Assembly: GCA_031374115.1 (NCBI GenBank) | Contig: JANMNO010000149.1 | Coordinates: forward strand, 79,279 to 143,278 | Length of the DNA: 64,000 nucleotides | Origin: JAKFWF01 sp031374115 | GTDB lineage: Bacteria > Pseudomonadota > Alphaproteobacteria > Rhizobiales > Hyphomicrobiaceae | Reading direction: 5' to 3' | Shown: piece by piece, positions 26,258-35,189 of the stretch | Position numbering within the stretch: position 1 is the stretch's first letter | Layout: each line of letters begins with the position of its first letter | Made by a program: the position numbers and the translations under genes | Notes under the pieces: generated by a model | Told to the model about the DNA's origin: nothing | The model's input: the letters and a program-made list of their open reading frames with translations, nothing else | The model's database searches: none

Positions 26258-26544
26258 GGTCGCCCCCTAACAAAGATCGATCGCCCGCAGCCTCGCGGCC
26301 GCTGGCGTGTCTCCTTCCAAGACCGATCCCCGCAGATCTGGACGTCTGCGCAATTCACTGCATGACTGTGGCCGCATCGGGGCCGTACCACTACTGCGTT
26401 GGCAAAACGAACCTTAAACATCACACAACCGGATGCTATTGCAGGCCAACGCCTTTGGACACGCTCGACAATCGGGCTCGAAGGCTCGTAGAACTTGGAA
26501 CCTTTATGGTACTAACCGGCTGGGGCGAGTGTGAGGGATAGACC

Positions 26545-28050
26545 ATGTCGTCGGCATCTACGACCACGACGCGTTCGAAGTTGGGGACGATAACGGCGGG
26601 GGACAAAGCGGTCGCTGATGCGCAGCGCGCAGCCAGTGTGGCCCAGAAGATCATTCAAAAGCCGGGACAGGCGCCAGCCGTCCTGTTGCCGCCGACTGTC
26701 GTTCCCGCTGGCGTCGAGGGGCCTGAACTTCCCAACATCGAGATCATCGCCAAGCAGAGCCATAGCGCGCGCGAAACCTTTATCCCGATCACCAAGACGG
26801 CTCTGGTCGATCGGCTGACCCATGCCGATGCGTGGGCGCCGGGGGTCGCAAGGGATGCCCGGAAATTTTTCCAGTATCTCGACTATTGGCGCCGGCAAAC
26901 CTACTCGGCAGGTCTGCGCAACGTTGATAAGTCTTACGAAGCGTTCAATCCCGACAGCGACTTGCTGACGACGCGCGCTTTCTCCGCCGGCGAACGCGCC
27001 AAAATGCAGTCGGACGTGGTCGATCACGTCAAACGCTTGTTGAAGCAGGCAAACTACGTTCAAGTCGACCCGAAGGATCTCGATTTGTTGGCCAAGGGCT
27101 CTCACTACGGGCTCGAGTTGCAGGTCGACCTTGAAGCCTTCGATGAGTTGCTGGTTTATTATCGCGGCCGATCGTCCAGGACGGAGCAGCGGCGCGATGC
27201 TCGGAAATTCTATCGCAAGATCGAGTTCGAAGTGCCGATTTTCCGGCGCCTGTTCGTACTTTTCAAATTGAAACCGTCGGAGCAACGCGTCGGCGAACTC
27301 ATGCGCAAGCATGAATGGTCGCGCAACGAGGCCGAGCGGCACGTCAAGAAGATGCGGTCGCTGCTATCGGTTCAGATCCGGTCCGACAATATTTATATGA
27401 AGCTATTCAAGAACATGCCGCGCTCGGACATCGAAATGATATTTCCGAACACGCGGGTCGCGTTTCGCCGGTTCGACAAAATCAAACTGGGTTTGACATC
27501 CGGCGGCAGTGTCGGCATGGGCCTGTTCGGCGCGGCTGGCAAAATTGCACTGGCAGCTTCCAACCCGGTAGCGGCCATCGGCGCGGTCGCGGGCCTCGGC
27601 GGCATCGCCATTCGTCAGGGCGTTAACTTCATGAACCAGCGCCAGCGCTACATGGTCGTCATGGCGCAGAATTTATATTTCCATGCGATGGCCGACAATC
27701 GCAGCGCGATGATCAAACTTGCCGATCGAGCGGCGGAAGAAGACTTCAAGGAAGAAATGCTGCTCTATTGCGTCTTAGCCAAGACGCCGACCCGCCGCAA
27801 TCAGCTGACCGATGTCGATCGTGGCATTGAGAACTATCTGCGAAAAACATTTGAGATCGACGTGGACTTCGATTTGGGCGAAGCGCTTGGCCGGCTGATC
27901 GGCGACGGGCTCGTAGCCGAGGATGCGACTGGCCTGTTGACGGTGCTCCAGCCGGTCGAAGCTGCGTCGCACATCGATATCAAATGGGACAAGTTCCTGG
28001 ACGATCTCGTGGGCGACGACACCTCGCTCGGCGTCGAGGTTGCCGAGTGA
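26545..28050 (+). CDS. DUF3754 (TMEM143-like) membrane-associated protein
   Basis: The 501-residue product has an N-terminal Thr/Ala-rich region, then the DUF3754-type pattern FIPITKTALVDRLTHADAW, FFQYLDYWRRQTYSAGLRN, HYGLELQVDLEAFDELLVYY and RKIEFEVPIFRRLFVLFKLK. It continues KLFKNMPRSDIEMIFPNTRV and a Gly/Ala-rich hydrophobic pair of helices (about 312-355). This matches bacterial relatives of mitochondrial TMEM143, whose function is unknown. GGGATAG precedes the ATG. It is divergent from the J-domain protein and overlaps prmA by one base, so it is co-transcribed with prmA. Confidence 0.78.
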   Translation: MSSASTTTTRSKLGTITAGDKAVADAQRAASVAQKIIQKPGQAPAVLLPPTVVPAGVEGPELPNIEIIAKQSHSARETFIPITKTALVDRLTHADAWAPGVARDARKFFQYLDYWRRQTYSAGLRNVDKSYEAFNPDSDLLTTRAFSAGERAKMQSDVVDHVKRLLKQANYVQVDPKDLDLLAKGSHYGLELQVDLEAFDELLVYYRGRSSRTEQRRDARKFYRKIEFEVPIFRRLFVLFKLKPSEQRVGELMRKHEWSRNEAERHVKKMRSLLSVQIRSDNIYMKLFKNMPRSDIEMIFPNTRVAFRRFDKIKLGLTSGGSVGMGLFGAAGKIALAASNPVAAIGAVAGLGGIAIRQGVNFMNQRQRYMVVMAQNLYFHAMADNRSAMIKLADRAAEEDFKEEMLLYCVLAKTPTRRNQLTDVDRGIENYLRKTFEIDVDFDLGEALGRLIGDGLVAEDATGLLTVLQPVEAASHIDIKWDKFLDDLVGDDTSLGVEVAE

Positions 28051-28970
28051 TGCCGGGATCGATGCGAGTGGACACGCCCAGTAGCGTGAGTAGGCCGGCC
28101 CAAAAGAAAATCGTCATCGACGTCGCCGAACGCGATGCCGCACGCACTTTTGCTGGTGCCCTTTGCGATCTGTTGCTACCTGCTCCGGATGCGCTGACGC
28201 TTTTCGAGCGAGGCTCAGCGTGGCGCATCGAAGCCTACTATGATCCGATGCCCGACACCGCCAAGCTCACCGACGATCTCGATCTGACATGCGGCATCGG
28301 GCGCCCGCAGATCCTGGTCGAAGTGGTGCCGCAGGAGAATTGGGTTCGCCTGTCCCAAGAAGCCCTGCCACCGGTGATTGCTGGACGATTTACGATCCAC
28401 GGCAGCCACGATGCCAACAGAGTAGCGCGCGGGCCGAACAGCATTCTGATCGATGCCGGCGAAGCCTTCGGCACGGCGCATCATGCGACCACGCAGGGGT
28501 GCCTCGCGGCGATCGATCGTACAACCCGCAGCAAACGCTTCGGGCGTGTACTCGATCTCGGTTGTGGCTCGGGTGTGCTCGCGATCGCGGTCGCCCGCAT
28601 CAGCCCAAAGGCACAGATCATCGCCAGCGATCTCGACGAGCAGTCGGTGGTCGTCGCTGCCGCGAATATGGATGCGAATGGCGTTGGGCGCCGGATCGAA
28701 AGCGTGGTTGCCTCAGGATTGGATCATCCCGCGCTAAGGGCCAACGCGCCCTACGATCTGTTGATCGCCAATATTCTCGCTGGACCGTTGATCATGCTGG
28801 CAAAGTCGCTAGCGGCTAATGTTATGACCGGCGGCACGCTGATCTTGTCCGGCATCCTGACGCCCCAGGCAGCGCAAGTTCGCGCCGCTTATGGAGCATC
28901 AGGTTTTAGTCTCGTGCGTCACGATCGATTGATCGGCTGGTCGACATTGACGTTCATTCGCCGCCGGTAA
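28050..28970 (+). CDS. prmA: Ribosomal protein L11 methyltransferase
   Basis: PrmA trimethylates ribosomal protein L11. The start at 28050 overlaps the DUF3754 stop (TGATG), giving about 306 residues. The N-terminal substrate-binding domain includes RPQILVEVVPQENWVRLSQE. The catalytic domain has AFGTAHHATTQGCLAAI, the SAM motif VLDLGCGSGVLAIAVARISP, ASDLDEQSVVVAAANM and the NIL-type motif LLIANILAGPLIML. The gene is well supported. It converges tightly on the DUF1127 gene, with only 3 bases between them. Confidence 0.95.
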   Translation: MPGSMRVDTPSSVSRPAQKKIVIDVAERDAARTFAGALCDLLLPAPDALTLFERGSAWRIEAYYDPMPDTAKLTDDLDLTCGIGRPQILVEVVPQENWVRLSQEALPPVIAGRFTIHGSHDANRVARGPNSILIDAGEAFGTAHHATTQGCLAAIDRTTRSKRFGRVLDLGCGSGVLAIAVARISPKAQIIASDLDEQSVVVAAANMDANGVGRRIESVVASGLDHPALRANAPYDLLIANILAGPLIMLAKSLAANVMTGGTLILSGILTPQAAQVRAAYGASGFSLVRHDRLIGWSTLTFIRRR

Positions 28971-28973
28971 ACT

Positions 28974-29246
28974 TCAGTATATGCTGCGGCCGGCCCAGGC
29001 ACGCGGGGTGAAGTTTTGGCGGGTGCGGATCATATGGATCTCGTCGTCTGCGATGCCGATATCCTTCAGCATGGCGTTGTCCATGTCGGCCAGTTGATCG
29101 CGCAGGCGGCGCTTGGCGGCTTCAGCACGAATCATCTGGATCAACTTGGCGATGCGGCTACCGAAAGTGCGGCCAGATAAACGCTTTTGATCGGTATGAT
29201 CCAAACGAGCGTGATCAACAGTCATGAGAGCAGTAAAGGGGCCCAT
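28974..29246 (-). CDS. DUF1127 domain protein
   Basis: The start at 29246 (MGPFTALMTVDHARL) was chosen because AAGGAA lies 8 bases upstream. A longer frame to 29399 has no such site. The roughly 90-residue product ends with the DUF1127 segment LRDQLADMDNAMLKDIGIAD, an Arg-rich helix plus the conserved LxDIGI motif. Small DUF1127 proteins are abundant in alphaproteobacteria, and some bind RNA and affect phosphate or carbon metabolism. The role of this one is not known. Confidence 0.82.
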   Translation of the reverse strand: MGPFTALMTVDHARLDHTDQKRLSGRTFGSRIAKLIQMIRAEAAKRRLRDQLADMDNAMLKDIGIADDEIHMIRTRQNFTPRAWAGRSIY

Positions 29247-29714
29247 AGTGGTATTTCCTTGAAGCTGTGCAGATGCCATATCCACGTCCGCGATGCTGCA
29301 CGGAACGGGGGCAATCATGGTTTCGGTTCTTAGTGGTCGGCCGGTTCCTGGCGGTTGATCGCCAAGGGGAGCCGAATGAAGGATGCTTGCTTTACTCACG
29401 ACTACCAGGTGCAGAGGCCGTCGGCCGCGATCCGCCGGCTACGGCGCCTCGCGACAGCTGTTCGGCGTTCGCAACGGGGTTGATTGTCGAATGGTGATTG
29501 CGACGAAAGACTGCTAAAAATACGAAAACTATCTCGCCGCCGATACGAGAGTAGATAGTCTTTTCTCGCAGTTGCAGAAGAGTTTATGTTGCATCGCAGC
29601 ATTGTTCGCGGCGCATGCAGCCACAAATGAGCACACAAGCGGTAATAATTTGATCATAATCGCCCGGGCGGAGCAACCTTCGCAGGCCAACTTCCTTCGA
29701 TTCGCGAGATAGCC
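29247..29714. other. 468-base gene-free interval between divergent genes
   Basis: No open frame with a ribosome-binding site and recognisable product was found here. The DUF1127 leader occupies the left part. The middle and right parts (about 29510-29660) are richer in A and T than the surroundings and probably hold the aminopeptidase promoter. A terminator-like hairpin at 29528-29566 is the only clear structure. A small RNA is possible but unsupported. Confidence 0.5.
29528..29566 (+). terminator. Terminator-like hairpin followed by CTTTTC inside the gene-free interval
   Basis: ACTATCT (29528-29534) pairs with AGATAGT (29553-29559), extended inside by CTCG/CGAG with a small bulge, and CTTTTCTC follows directly. 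On the plus strand this looks like a short intrinsic terminator, yet no plus-strand gene precedes it. It may end a small transcript or simply be a chance structure. Confidence 0.3.
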
Positions 29715-31532
29715 ATGTACCAGACCTTTGATACGCCGGCGGACGCGGACGCGGGTACCCGGCGGACGGCCGAGATTCGCGAAGCCATGCGCCGCGCAAA
29801 AATCGATGCATTCCTTGTGCCGCGCGCTGACGAACATCAAGGCGAGTACGTGCCGAAGTCCGCTGAACGCCTGAAGTGGGCGACCGGGTTCTCGGGCTCG
29901 GCGGGAACAGCAGTGATCGCAACGACCAATGCCGCGCTTTTCACAGACGGACGCTACACGCTGCAAGCACGTGCCCAAGTCCCCGGCGACACCTATGAAG
30001 TCTTGCTGTCGACACCCAAGGACCGCCTGATCGGCTGGCTGATAAAGACACTCAGAGCTGGTGCGGTCGTGGGCTTCGATCCCTGGCTGCACACGGTTGC
30101 CGAAGTGAGACGCTTGCAGGCGGCGCTCAAGGAAAAGGGGATCAGCCTGAAGCCGGTCGCGCGCAACCTGGTGGACGAAGCTTGGGGCCGGGCTCGTCCA
30201 GCTGCTCCAACCGGCGCGGTTATCGTTCAACCATTGGAGTTCGCCGGCACGCCCGCCGAAGACAAGATCACCAAGTTGCAGGAGCGGCTCGCGACAGACG
30301 GGCAGGACGCGGTGGTGCTGACGCTGCCGGATAGCATCAGCTGGCTCTTCAACATTCGCGGGCGCGATATCGGGCACAACCCGGTCGTCCTCTCGTTCGC
30401 CATCGTGGCGGCCAAGGGCAAGCCCGAATTGTTCGTCGATCCAGCGAAACTCGATGCCGCGGCAAAAGCTCACTTGAAACGTTTGTGCAAGCTCACCTCG
30501 CAAACAAAGTTTGTCGAGCGGCTCACAACCCTGAAAGAGGCCGCCAAGCGCGTTCGCCTCGACCCGGAAACCGCAGCTTGGGCGATCGCCCGCAGCCTTG
30601 GCGGGGCTGCAAAGATCATCGCGGGTGCCGATCCGTGTATTGCGGCGAAGGCCCCCAAGACCGCGGCCGAGATCACGGCGACCAAATCAGCGCACAAGCG
30701 AGACGGTGCAGCGATGGTCCGGTTCTTGGCCTGGCTCGACCGCGAAGCGCCTACAGGCACCGTCGATGAAATCTCGGCCGCACGCAAGCTAGAGGCGTTG
30801 CGCGCTGAGGCCGGCGAGCTGCGCGATCTGTCGTTTGATACAATTTCGGGATCTGGACCGAATGGCGCCGTCGTGCACTATCGCGTCACGACTGCCACCA
30901 ACCGTACGCTCAAGCTGGGCGAGCTGTTCCTGGTTGATTCCGGTGGCCAATATGCCGACGGCACTACCGACGTCACACGCACGGTTGCCGTCGGTAAACC
31001 ATCGGCTGAAATGTGCGAGCGCTACACCCTCGTTCTCAAGGGACACATCGCGATCGCGACAGCGCGGTTTCCCGCCGGCACGCGCGGCATCGAACTCGAT
31101 CCCTTCGCCCGGCGGGCACTGTGGGCGCACGGCCTGGACTTCGACCACGGCACTGGTCACGGCGTCGGCAGCTATTTGTCGGTGCATGAAGGTCCGCAAT
31201 CGATTTCCAAACGCGGCATGGCGGTTCTGGAGCCCGGCATGATTTGTTCGAACGAGCCCGGCTACTACAAGGAGGGTGCTTACGGCATTCGCATCGAAAA
31301 TCTGGAAATCGTCACGCCGGCAGTAGCCATCCCCGGTGGCGACCGCCCAATGATGGGCTTTGAGACCATCACCTTCGTGCCCTACGACCGTCGCCTGATC
31401 ACCCGCGATCTGCTGGATACATGCGAGCGAGCCTTCGTCGACGCCTATCACGCGAATGTCAGGCGCATCATCGGTCCGCTGGTGGATGGTTCGGATCGCA
31501 CATGGCTCGATACGGCAACAGCGCCTCTATGA
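29715..31532 (+). CDS. pepP: Xaa-Pro aminopeptidase (aminopeptidase P, M24B)
   Basis: The 605-residue length matches the long, cytosolic three-domain aminopeptidase P type rather than E. coli PepP (about 440). Two creatinase-like N-terminal domains start with IREAMRRAKIDAFLVPRADE. The C-terminal catalytic domain carries the metal ligands in FLVDSGGQYADGTTDVTRT (two Asp), GTGHGVGSYLSVHEGPQ (His) and EPGYYKEGAYGIRIENLEIV (two Glu). It removes N-terminal residues before proline. The gene stands alone, and a cluster of palindromes follows it. Confidence 0.95.
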   Translation: MYQTFDTPADADAGTRRTAEIREAMRRAKIDAFLVPRADEHQGEYVPKSAERLKWATGFSGSAGTAVIATTNAALFTDGRYTLQARAQVPGDTYEVLLSTPKDRLIGWLIKTLRAGAVVGFDPWLHTVAEVRRLQAALKEKGISLKPVARNLVDEAWGRARPAAPTGAVIVQPLEFAGTPAEDKITKLQERLATDGQDAVVLTLPDSISWLFNIRGRDIGHNPVVLSFAIVAAKGKPELFVDPAKLDAAAKAHLKRLCKLTSQTKFVERLTTLKEAAKRVRLDPETAAWAIARSLGGAAKIIAGADPCIAAKAPKTAAEITATKSAHKRDGAAMVRFLAWLDREAPTGTVDEISAARKLEALRAEAGELRDLSFDTISGSGPNGAVVHYRVTTATNRTLKLGELFLVDSGGQYADGTTDVTRTVAVGKPSAEMCERYTLVLKGHIAIATARFPAGTRGIELDPFARRALWAHGLDFDHGTGHGVGSYLSVHEGPQSISKRGMAVLEPGMICSNEPGYYKEGAYGIRIENLEIVTPAVAIPGGDRPMMGFETITFVPYDRRLITRDLLDTCERAFVDAYHANVRRIIGPLVDGSDRTWLDTATAPL

Positions 31533-31593
31533 TCCGACAACTGCGGTACGCGTGTTAAGCACACGGCAACCATCCCCCCGTAAACCAAGTTAA

Positions 31594-31692
31594 CGCCCGC
31601 TTTGGGCGGGCGGTGTCCGACCCTTTGGGTCTGACACCGTTGCTTCGGTCGCACGACTTTTTATTGGTGTCAGACCCAGAGGGTCGGACACC
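31594..31692. repeat. Cluster of three hairpins: a GC hairpin and an inverted pair of GGTGTCNGACCC elements
   Basis: CGCCCGC/GCGGGCG (31594-31612) is a perfect 7-base hairpin that may help end the aminopeptidase transcript. The element at 31612-31638 (GGTGTCCGACCC...GGGTCTGACACC) is itself a near-palindrome. It recurs in inverse orientation at 31666-31692 with one mismatch over 27 bases, so the pair can form either two small hairpins or one large stem. This is a dispersed-repeat architecture. No transposase is adjacent. Confidence 0.85.
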
Positions 31693-31727
31693 ATCGGGGA
31701 CATAAGGAGCGACCGGAGGTCGGGGTT

Positions 31728-32702
31728 TTGGGGCTTGGAATGCGGTTGCTCGGCTTGATGTGGCGGCTTTCGATTTCGGTCCTGGCGATCGTCATCCTTG
31801 GAGCGCTGCCCGCCATTGCGATCGATCTTCCCCCGTACCTGGGCACCGAGATGGGTGCACAGGGTTATTCGACGGAAGTAGCGCCGCCTGGCTATCCACC
31901 TGTCCGGCTCTATGCCGAAGAGACCGGTCGCGGTCCTGCGCTCTTGCTACTGCACGGGCTGGGTGCCTCCGGCTACGTCTTTCGCCGTATCGTGCCGGCA
32001 TTGGCGCGCAATCATCGTGTGATTACGCTCGACATGCGTGGCTTCGGGCGATCCGAGAAGCCTTTCGATCAGTCGTATTCCGCGCTCGATCAAGCGGCGC
32101 ACGTCAAGGCCTTTATCGCCCGGCGCGGTTTGCGCGACATTACACTTGCGGGACATTCTTACGGTGGAGGCGTCGCAATTGCGCTGACGCTCGATCTCAA
32201 TGTGACGCGGCCGGGCCTGATCAAACGGCTCATCTTGATGAACAGCCCGGCGTTCCCGCAACCGATGTCGCGCGCGGTCGGCTTTCTAAGGCTGCCGGTC
32301 ATACCGTACCTGGCGCTCAATCTCATTCCGCCGGAAATCACCGCGCAAATGTCGCTGTCGAAGGATCTGGGGAACTTTCGCCATATCACCGACAGTGATA
32401 TCACACGCTATGCGACACCGCTTCGGGAGTCGGCTGCCGCACACGCCTTGATCACCACCGCCCAGCGCATCGTACCCGACAATCTGCCGGCCCTCGTGCA
32501 ACAATATCCGACGATCCGGCAACCGGTGTTGCTGATTTGGTGCCGGGCAGATCCAGTCGTGCCGCTCGTCACCGGCATCTCGTTGAAGCGCATGCTGGCG
32601 CGCTCTAGTTTACACGTGCTCGATACCTGCATGCATGTGCCGCCGGAGGAGAGTCCGAGCGAATTGCTCGGTCACATGCAGTACTTCCTGGACGGGCGAT
32701 AG
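31728..32702 (+). CDS. Exported alpha/beta-hydrolase
   Basis: This 324-residue hydrolase has an N-terminal signal or anchor (LMWRLSISVLAIVILGALPA). TTG at 31728 is given as the start because GGAGGT lies 7 bases upstream; an in-frame ATG at 31740 is possible. The fold shows the oxyanion segment LLLHGLGASGYVFR, DMRGFGRSEKP, the nucleophile elbow AGHSYGGGVAIAL (Ser), an Asp in LIWCRADPVVPL and a late His in DTCMHVPPEESP. The catalytic triad is therefore complete. The substrate is unknown. An RraA-like gene follows after 65 bases on the same strand. Confidence 0.85.
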   Translation: MGLGMRLLGLMWRLSISVLAIVILGALPAIAIDLPPYLGTEMGAQGYSTEVAPPGYPPVRLYAEETGRGPALLLLHGLGASGYVFRRIVPALARNHRVITLDMRGFGRSEKPFDQSYSALDQAAHVKAFIARRGLRDITLAGHSYGGGVAIALTLDLNVTRPGLIKRLILMNSPAFPQPMSRAVGFLRLPVIPYLALNLIPPEITAQMSLSKDLGNFRHITDSDITRYATPLRESAAAHALITTAQRIVPDNLPALVQQYPTIRQPVLLIWCRADPVVPLVTGISLKRMLARSSLHVLDTCMHVPPEESPSELLGHMQYFLDGR

Positions 32703-32767
32703 TTGCGGTGGCCGCCAAGGCGTGATGACATCGGGCATCAAAATCGAACCGAGCCGGAGATAACCTG

Positions 32768-33466
32768 ATGCCCGCGAGATCAAAACCTTCCGACGTCGAT
32801 CTATTTGCGCTGCTCAAGGCCGAACTACACACAGCCGTCGTCGGCGACATTCTCGATCAGATGGGTTGCCGCCGGCAGTTTCTGCCGCAAGCGATCCAAC
32901 CCTTAAGATCGACGATGAAGATCGCCGGCCGCGCCATGCCGGTGCTCGAAGCCGACATCTTCGATGCTGGCCGCGACACCTCGCGCGGACCGCTTGCGCG
33001 TAAACAATTCGGACTGATGCTGGAAGCGCTCGACGATCTTCAGGCGGGCGAGATCTACATCGCAACCGGATCATCGCTACGCTACGCTTTGTGGGGCGAA
33101 CTGATGAGCACGCGGGCCATGCACCTGAAAGCTGCTGGCGCCATTCTCGACGGCTACATCCGCGACGCAACGCAAATCGAAGCGTTGGGATTCACGGTGT
33201 TCGGCCGGGGTCTCTATGCGCAAGATCAGGGACCGCGCGGCAAGGTGATCGATTTTCGCTCGGCCATCGAGATCGAGGGCGTGTGCATCCAACCAGGCGA
33301 CCTGCTATTCGGCGACCGCGAAGGCGTACTCGTGATCCCGCGCGAAGCCGAGGAAGAGTGCATACGGCGCTCATTGGAGAAGGCGAAGACCGAAGGCGAC
33401 GTGGGCAAGGCGATCCGCGCCGGCATGAGCACCGTCGACGCCTGGGCCAAGTTCGGTGTGATGTGA
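32768..33466 (+). CDS. RraA-like / HMG aldolase-family protein
   Basis: The 232-residue protein belongs to the RraA/demethylmenaquinone-methyltransferase-like family. It shows VVGDILDQMGCRRQFLPQAI, IYIATGSSLRYALWGELMST, GAILDGYIRDATQIEALGF (the Gly/Asp/Arg-Asp metal-site segment) and VCIQPGDLLFGDREGVLVIP. Members include RNase E inhibitors and 4-hydroxy-4-methyl-2-oxoglutarate aldolases. The RD pair after GYIRD supports a metal-dependent aldolase or decarboxylase more than an RNase E inhibitor. No pathway neighbours settle the substrate. Confidence 0.85.
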   Translation: MPARSKPSDVDLFALLKAELHTAVVGDILDQMGCRRQFLPQAIQPLRSTMKIAGRAMPVLEADIFDAGRDTSRGPLARKQFGLMLEALDDLQAGEIYIATGSSLRYALWGELMSTRAMHLKAAGAILDGYIRDATQIEALGFTVFGRGLYAQDQGPRGKVIDFRSAIEIEGVCIQPGDLLFGDREGVLVIPREAEEECIRRSLEKAKTEGDVGKAIRAGMSTVDAWAKFGVM

Positions 33467-33469
33467 GAG

Positions 33470-33513
33470 TTGAAGCTGAGCGCTGGATATGGTATCTATC
33501 ATTGATAGATACC
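33470..33513 (+). promoter_or_regulatory. vapBC promoter with perfect 23-base palindromic operator
   Basis: GGTATCTATC and GATAGATACC (33491-33513) are perfect 10-base arms around ATT. A promoter-like TTGAAG (33470-33475) and TATCTA (33493-33498) are 17 bases apart, and the -10 lies inside the palindrome. Binding of the VapB-VapC complex there would block transcription, which is the usual autoregulation of such pairs. The site is 27 bases before the vapB start. Confidence 0.75.
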
Positions 33514-33539
33514 AATTATCAAGGGAGGCTCGTCCCACG

Positions 33540-33803
33540 ATGACCGCAAAGACCGCAAAGATCTTTATGCACGGCCGCAGTCAGGCGGTTCGCTTGCCAA
33601 AGGAATTTCGGCTGCCCGGCAAGGAAGTGCGCGTGCGCCGCGACGGGAACAAGCTGATTTTGGAGCCTGTAGAGGTGGATGTCGCGACTTGGCTCGCAAA
33701 CATTCGACGTCTTGCTGCCGAAGCCGACGAGCCCTTCATGCCGGAAGGTCGGCAACAACCTGCTATGCCGGATGGCCGCGACATCGATTTCGATGAGCCA
33801 TAA
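33540..33803 (+). CDS. vapB: AbrB/MazE-type antitoxin VapB
   Basis: The 87-residue antitoxin from ATG 33540 has GGGAGG 11 bases upstream. A longer frame starts inside the operator and is unlikely. The N-terminal swapped-hairpin DNA-binding domain reads KIFMHGRSQAVRLPKEFRLP and then GKEVRVRRDGNKLILEPV. The acidic tail with FMPEGRQQPAMPDGRDIDFD is the toxin-binding part. The stop overlaps the toxin start by one base. Confidence 0.92.
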   Translation: MTAKTAKIFMHGRSQAVRLPKEFRLPGKEVRVRRDGNKLILEPVEVDVATWLANIRRLAAEADEPFMPEGRQQPAMPDGRDIDFDEP

Positions 33804-34210
33804 TGTACCTGCTCGACACCAATGTTTTGATTGCGGTGCTCAATGATAAGCCGCGCATCGTCGCTGATACCGTCGCCGCAAACGCGATGGCGGGAAATCA
33901 CATTGCAACCTCAGTGATCGTGATTTTCGAGCTCCTATTCGGCGTTGCAAAGAACCGGCAGAAATCGGGCAATGCCCTCAGGCTTGACGAAGTTTTGGCC
34001 GGTCCAATCGAAGTGCTGATGTTCGACGCGCAGGACGCTGAAATAGCGGGGCAGTTGCGAGCGTCTTTAGAGACCGCGGGCACCCCGATTGGCCCCTACG
34101 ATGTTCTCATTGCCGGGCAGGCACTCCGCCACGGCGCAACGCTCGTCACCGCCAACACCCGCCAGTTTGCACGCGTGCCGGGGTTGAAGGTCGAGGACTG
34201 GGCAAAGTAG
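33803..34210 (+). CDS. vapC: PIN-domain ribonuclease toxin VapC
   Basis: The 135-residue toxin begins MYLLDTNVLIAVLNDKP (first catalytic Asp). It continues with VIVIFELLFGVAK (Glu), GPYDVLIAGQAL (Asp) and ATLVTANTRQFARVPGL, the last PIN segment. All four usual metal-site positions appear present, so it is probably an active endoribonuclease kept in check by VapB. It is coupled to vapB by a one-base overlap. Confidence 0.93.
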   Translation: MYLLDTNVLIAVLNDKPRIVADTVAANAMAGNHIATSVIVIFELLFGVAKNRQKSGNALRLDEVLAGPIEVLMFDAQDAEIAGQLRASLETAGTPIGPYDVLIAGQALRHGATLVTANTRQFARVPGLKVEDWAK

Positions 34211-34241
34211 CGATCACATCTGCCACCGCTGTTTCACAGAG

Positions 34242-35180
34242 ATGAGACCCATGCCGCCAGCTTATCCCCGCATCGTTTCCCTGATCGCCAGCGCAACCGA
34301 GATTGTGCATGCGCTCGGCGCACTCGATGGCCTCGTGGGACGCTCGCACGAATGCGACTTTCCGTCAGCGGTGGCCGCGATCCCTGAACTCACCCGGCCG
34401 AAATTCAAGGTCGACGGCTCGAGTCGCGAGATCGATCAGCGCGTGAAAGCGCTCGTGGAGCAGGGGCTCGCCGTCTACGAAGTCGACGCGGTGCAGCTGA
34501 AAGCGCTTCAACCCGATGTCATACTCACGCAAGATCAATGCGAGGTCTGCGCTGTGTCTCTACGCGATGTGGAGGTTGCCGTCTGCGATTGGACGGGGGT
34601 CGCGGTGAGTATTGTCTCACTCAAGCCGCACACGCTGGCAGACGTCTATGCCGACATGCGACGCATCGGTGAAGCGCTCGATCGGACAGCGGCCGCAAAC
34701 CAGCTCGTTGCCCGGATGACCGAGCGTATCGCTGGCGTGACAGCCTTGCTCGAGGGCGCGCCCCGGCCGCGCCTCGCCTTCATCGAATGGATCGATCCGC
34801 CGATGTCGGGTGGCCATTGGCTACCCGAGCTCGTGACTGCGGCGCAGGGCGTCAACCTTTTCGGCGAGAGCGGGCAGCCCTCACCGTGGGTCACGCTCGA
34901 ACAGATCGTGGCGAGCGATCCAGACGTGATCTTGGTGGCCCCGTGCGGCTACGATATTGCGACGACCCAGCGCGAGATGGCGGTGCTCGATACCAATCCA
35001 GTATGGCAGAAGCTTCGGGCCGTCTGCGACAACCAGGTTTACCTCGCCGACGGCAATGCCTACTTCAACCGGCCCGGTCCCCGGCTCGTCGAGTCCGTCG
35101 AGATCCTCGCCGAGGTTCTCCATCCCACGCTTGCGAACTGCGGCCATATGGGAACGGCGGTGGTACCGCACCAGCGCTGA
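34242..35180 (+). CDS. BtuF-like cobalamin-binding / ABC substrate-binding-fold protein without signal peptide
   Basis: This 312-residue protein has the helical-backbone metal-receptor fold of BtuF and FhuD: RIVSLIASATEIVHALGALD, GRSHECDFPSAV, LQPDVILTQDQCEVCAVS and SDPDVILVAPCGYDI. No signal peptide is visible at the N-terminus (MRPMPPAYPRIVSL). It may therefore be cytoplasmic, as in a widespread family often labelled cobalamin-binding. No permease or ATPase is adjacent. It converges on pccB through two palindromic repeats. Confidence 0.82.
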   Translation: MRPMPPAYPRIVSLIASATEIVHALGALDGLVGRSHECDFPSAVAAIPELTRPKFKVDGSSREIDQRVKALVEQGLAVYEVDAVQLKALQPDVILTQDQCEVCAVSLRDVEVAVCDWTGVAVSIVSLKPHTLADVYADMRRIGEALDRTAAANQLVARMTERIAGVTALLEGAPRPRLAFIEWIDPPMSGGHWLPELVTAAQGVNLFGESGQPSPWVTLEQIVASDPDVILVAPCGYDIATTQREMAVLDTNPVWQKLRAVCDNQVYLADGNAYFNRPGPRLVESVEILAEVLHPTLANCGHMGTAVVPHQR

Positions 35181-35189
35181 CACCGATGT

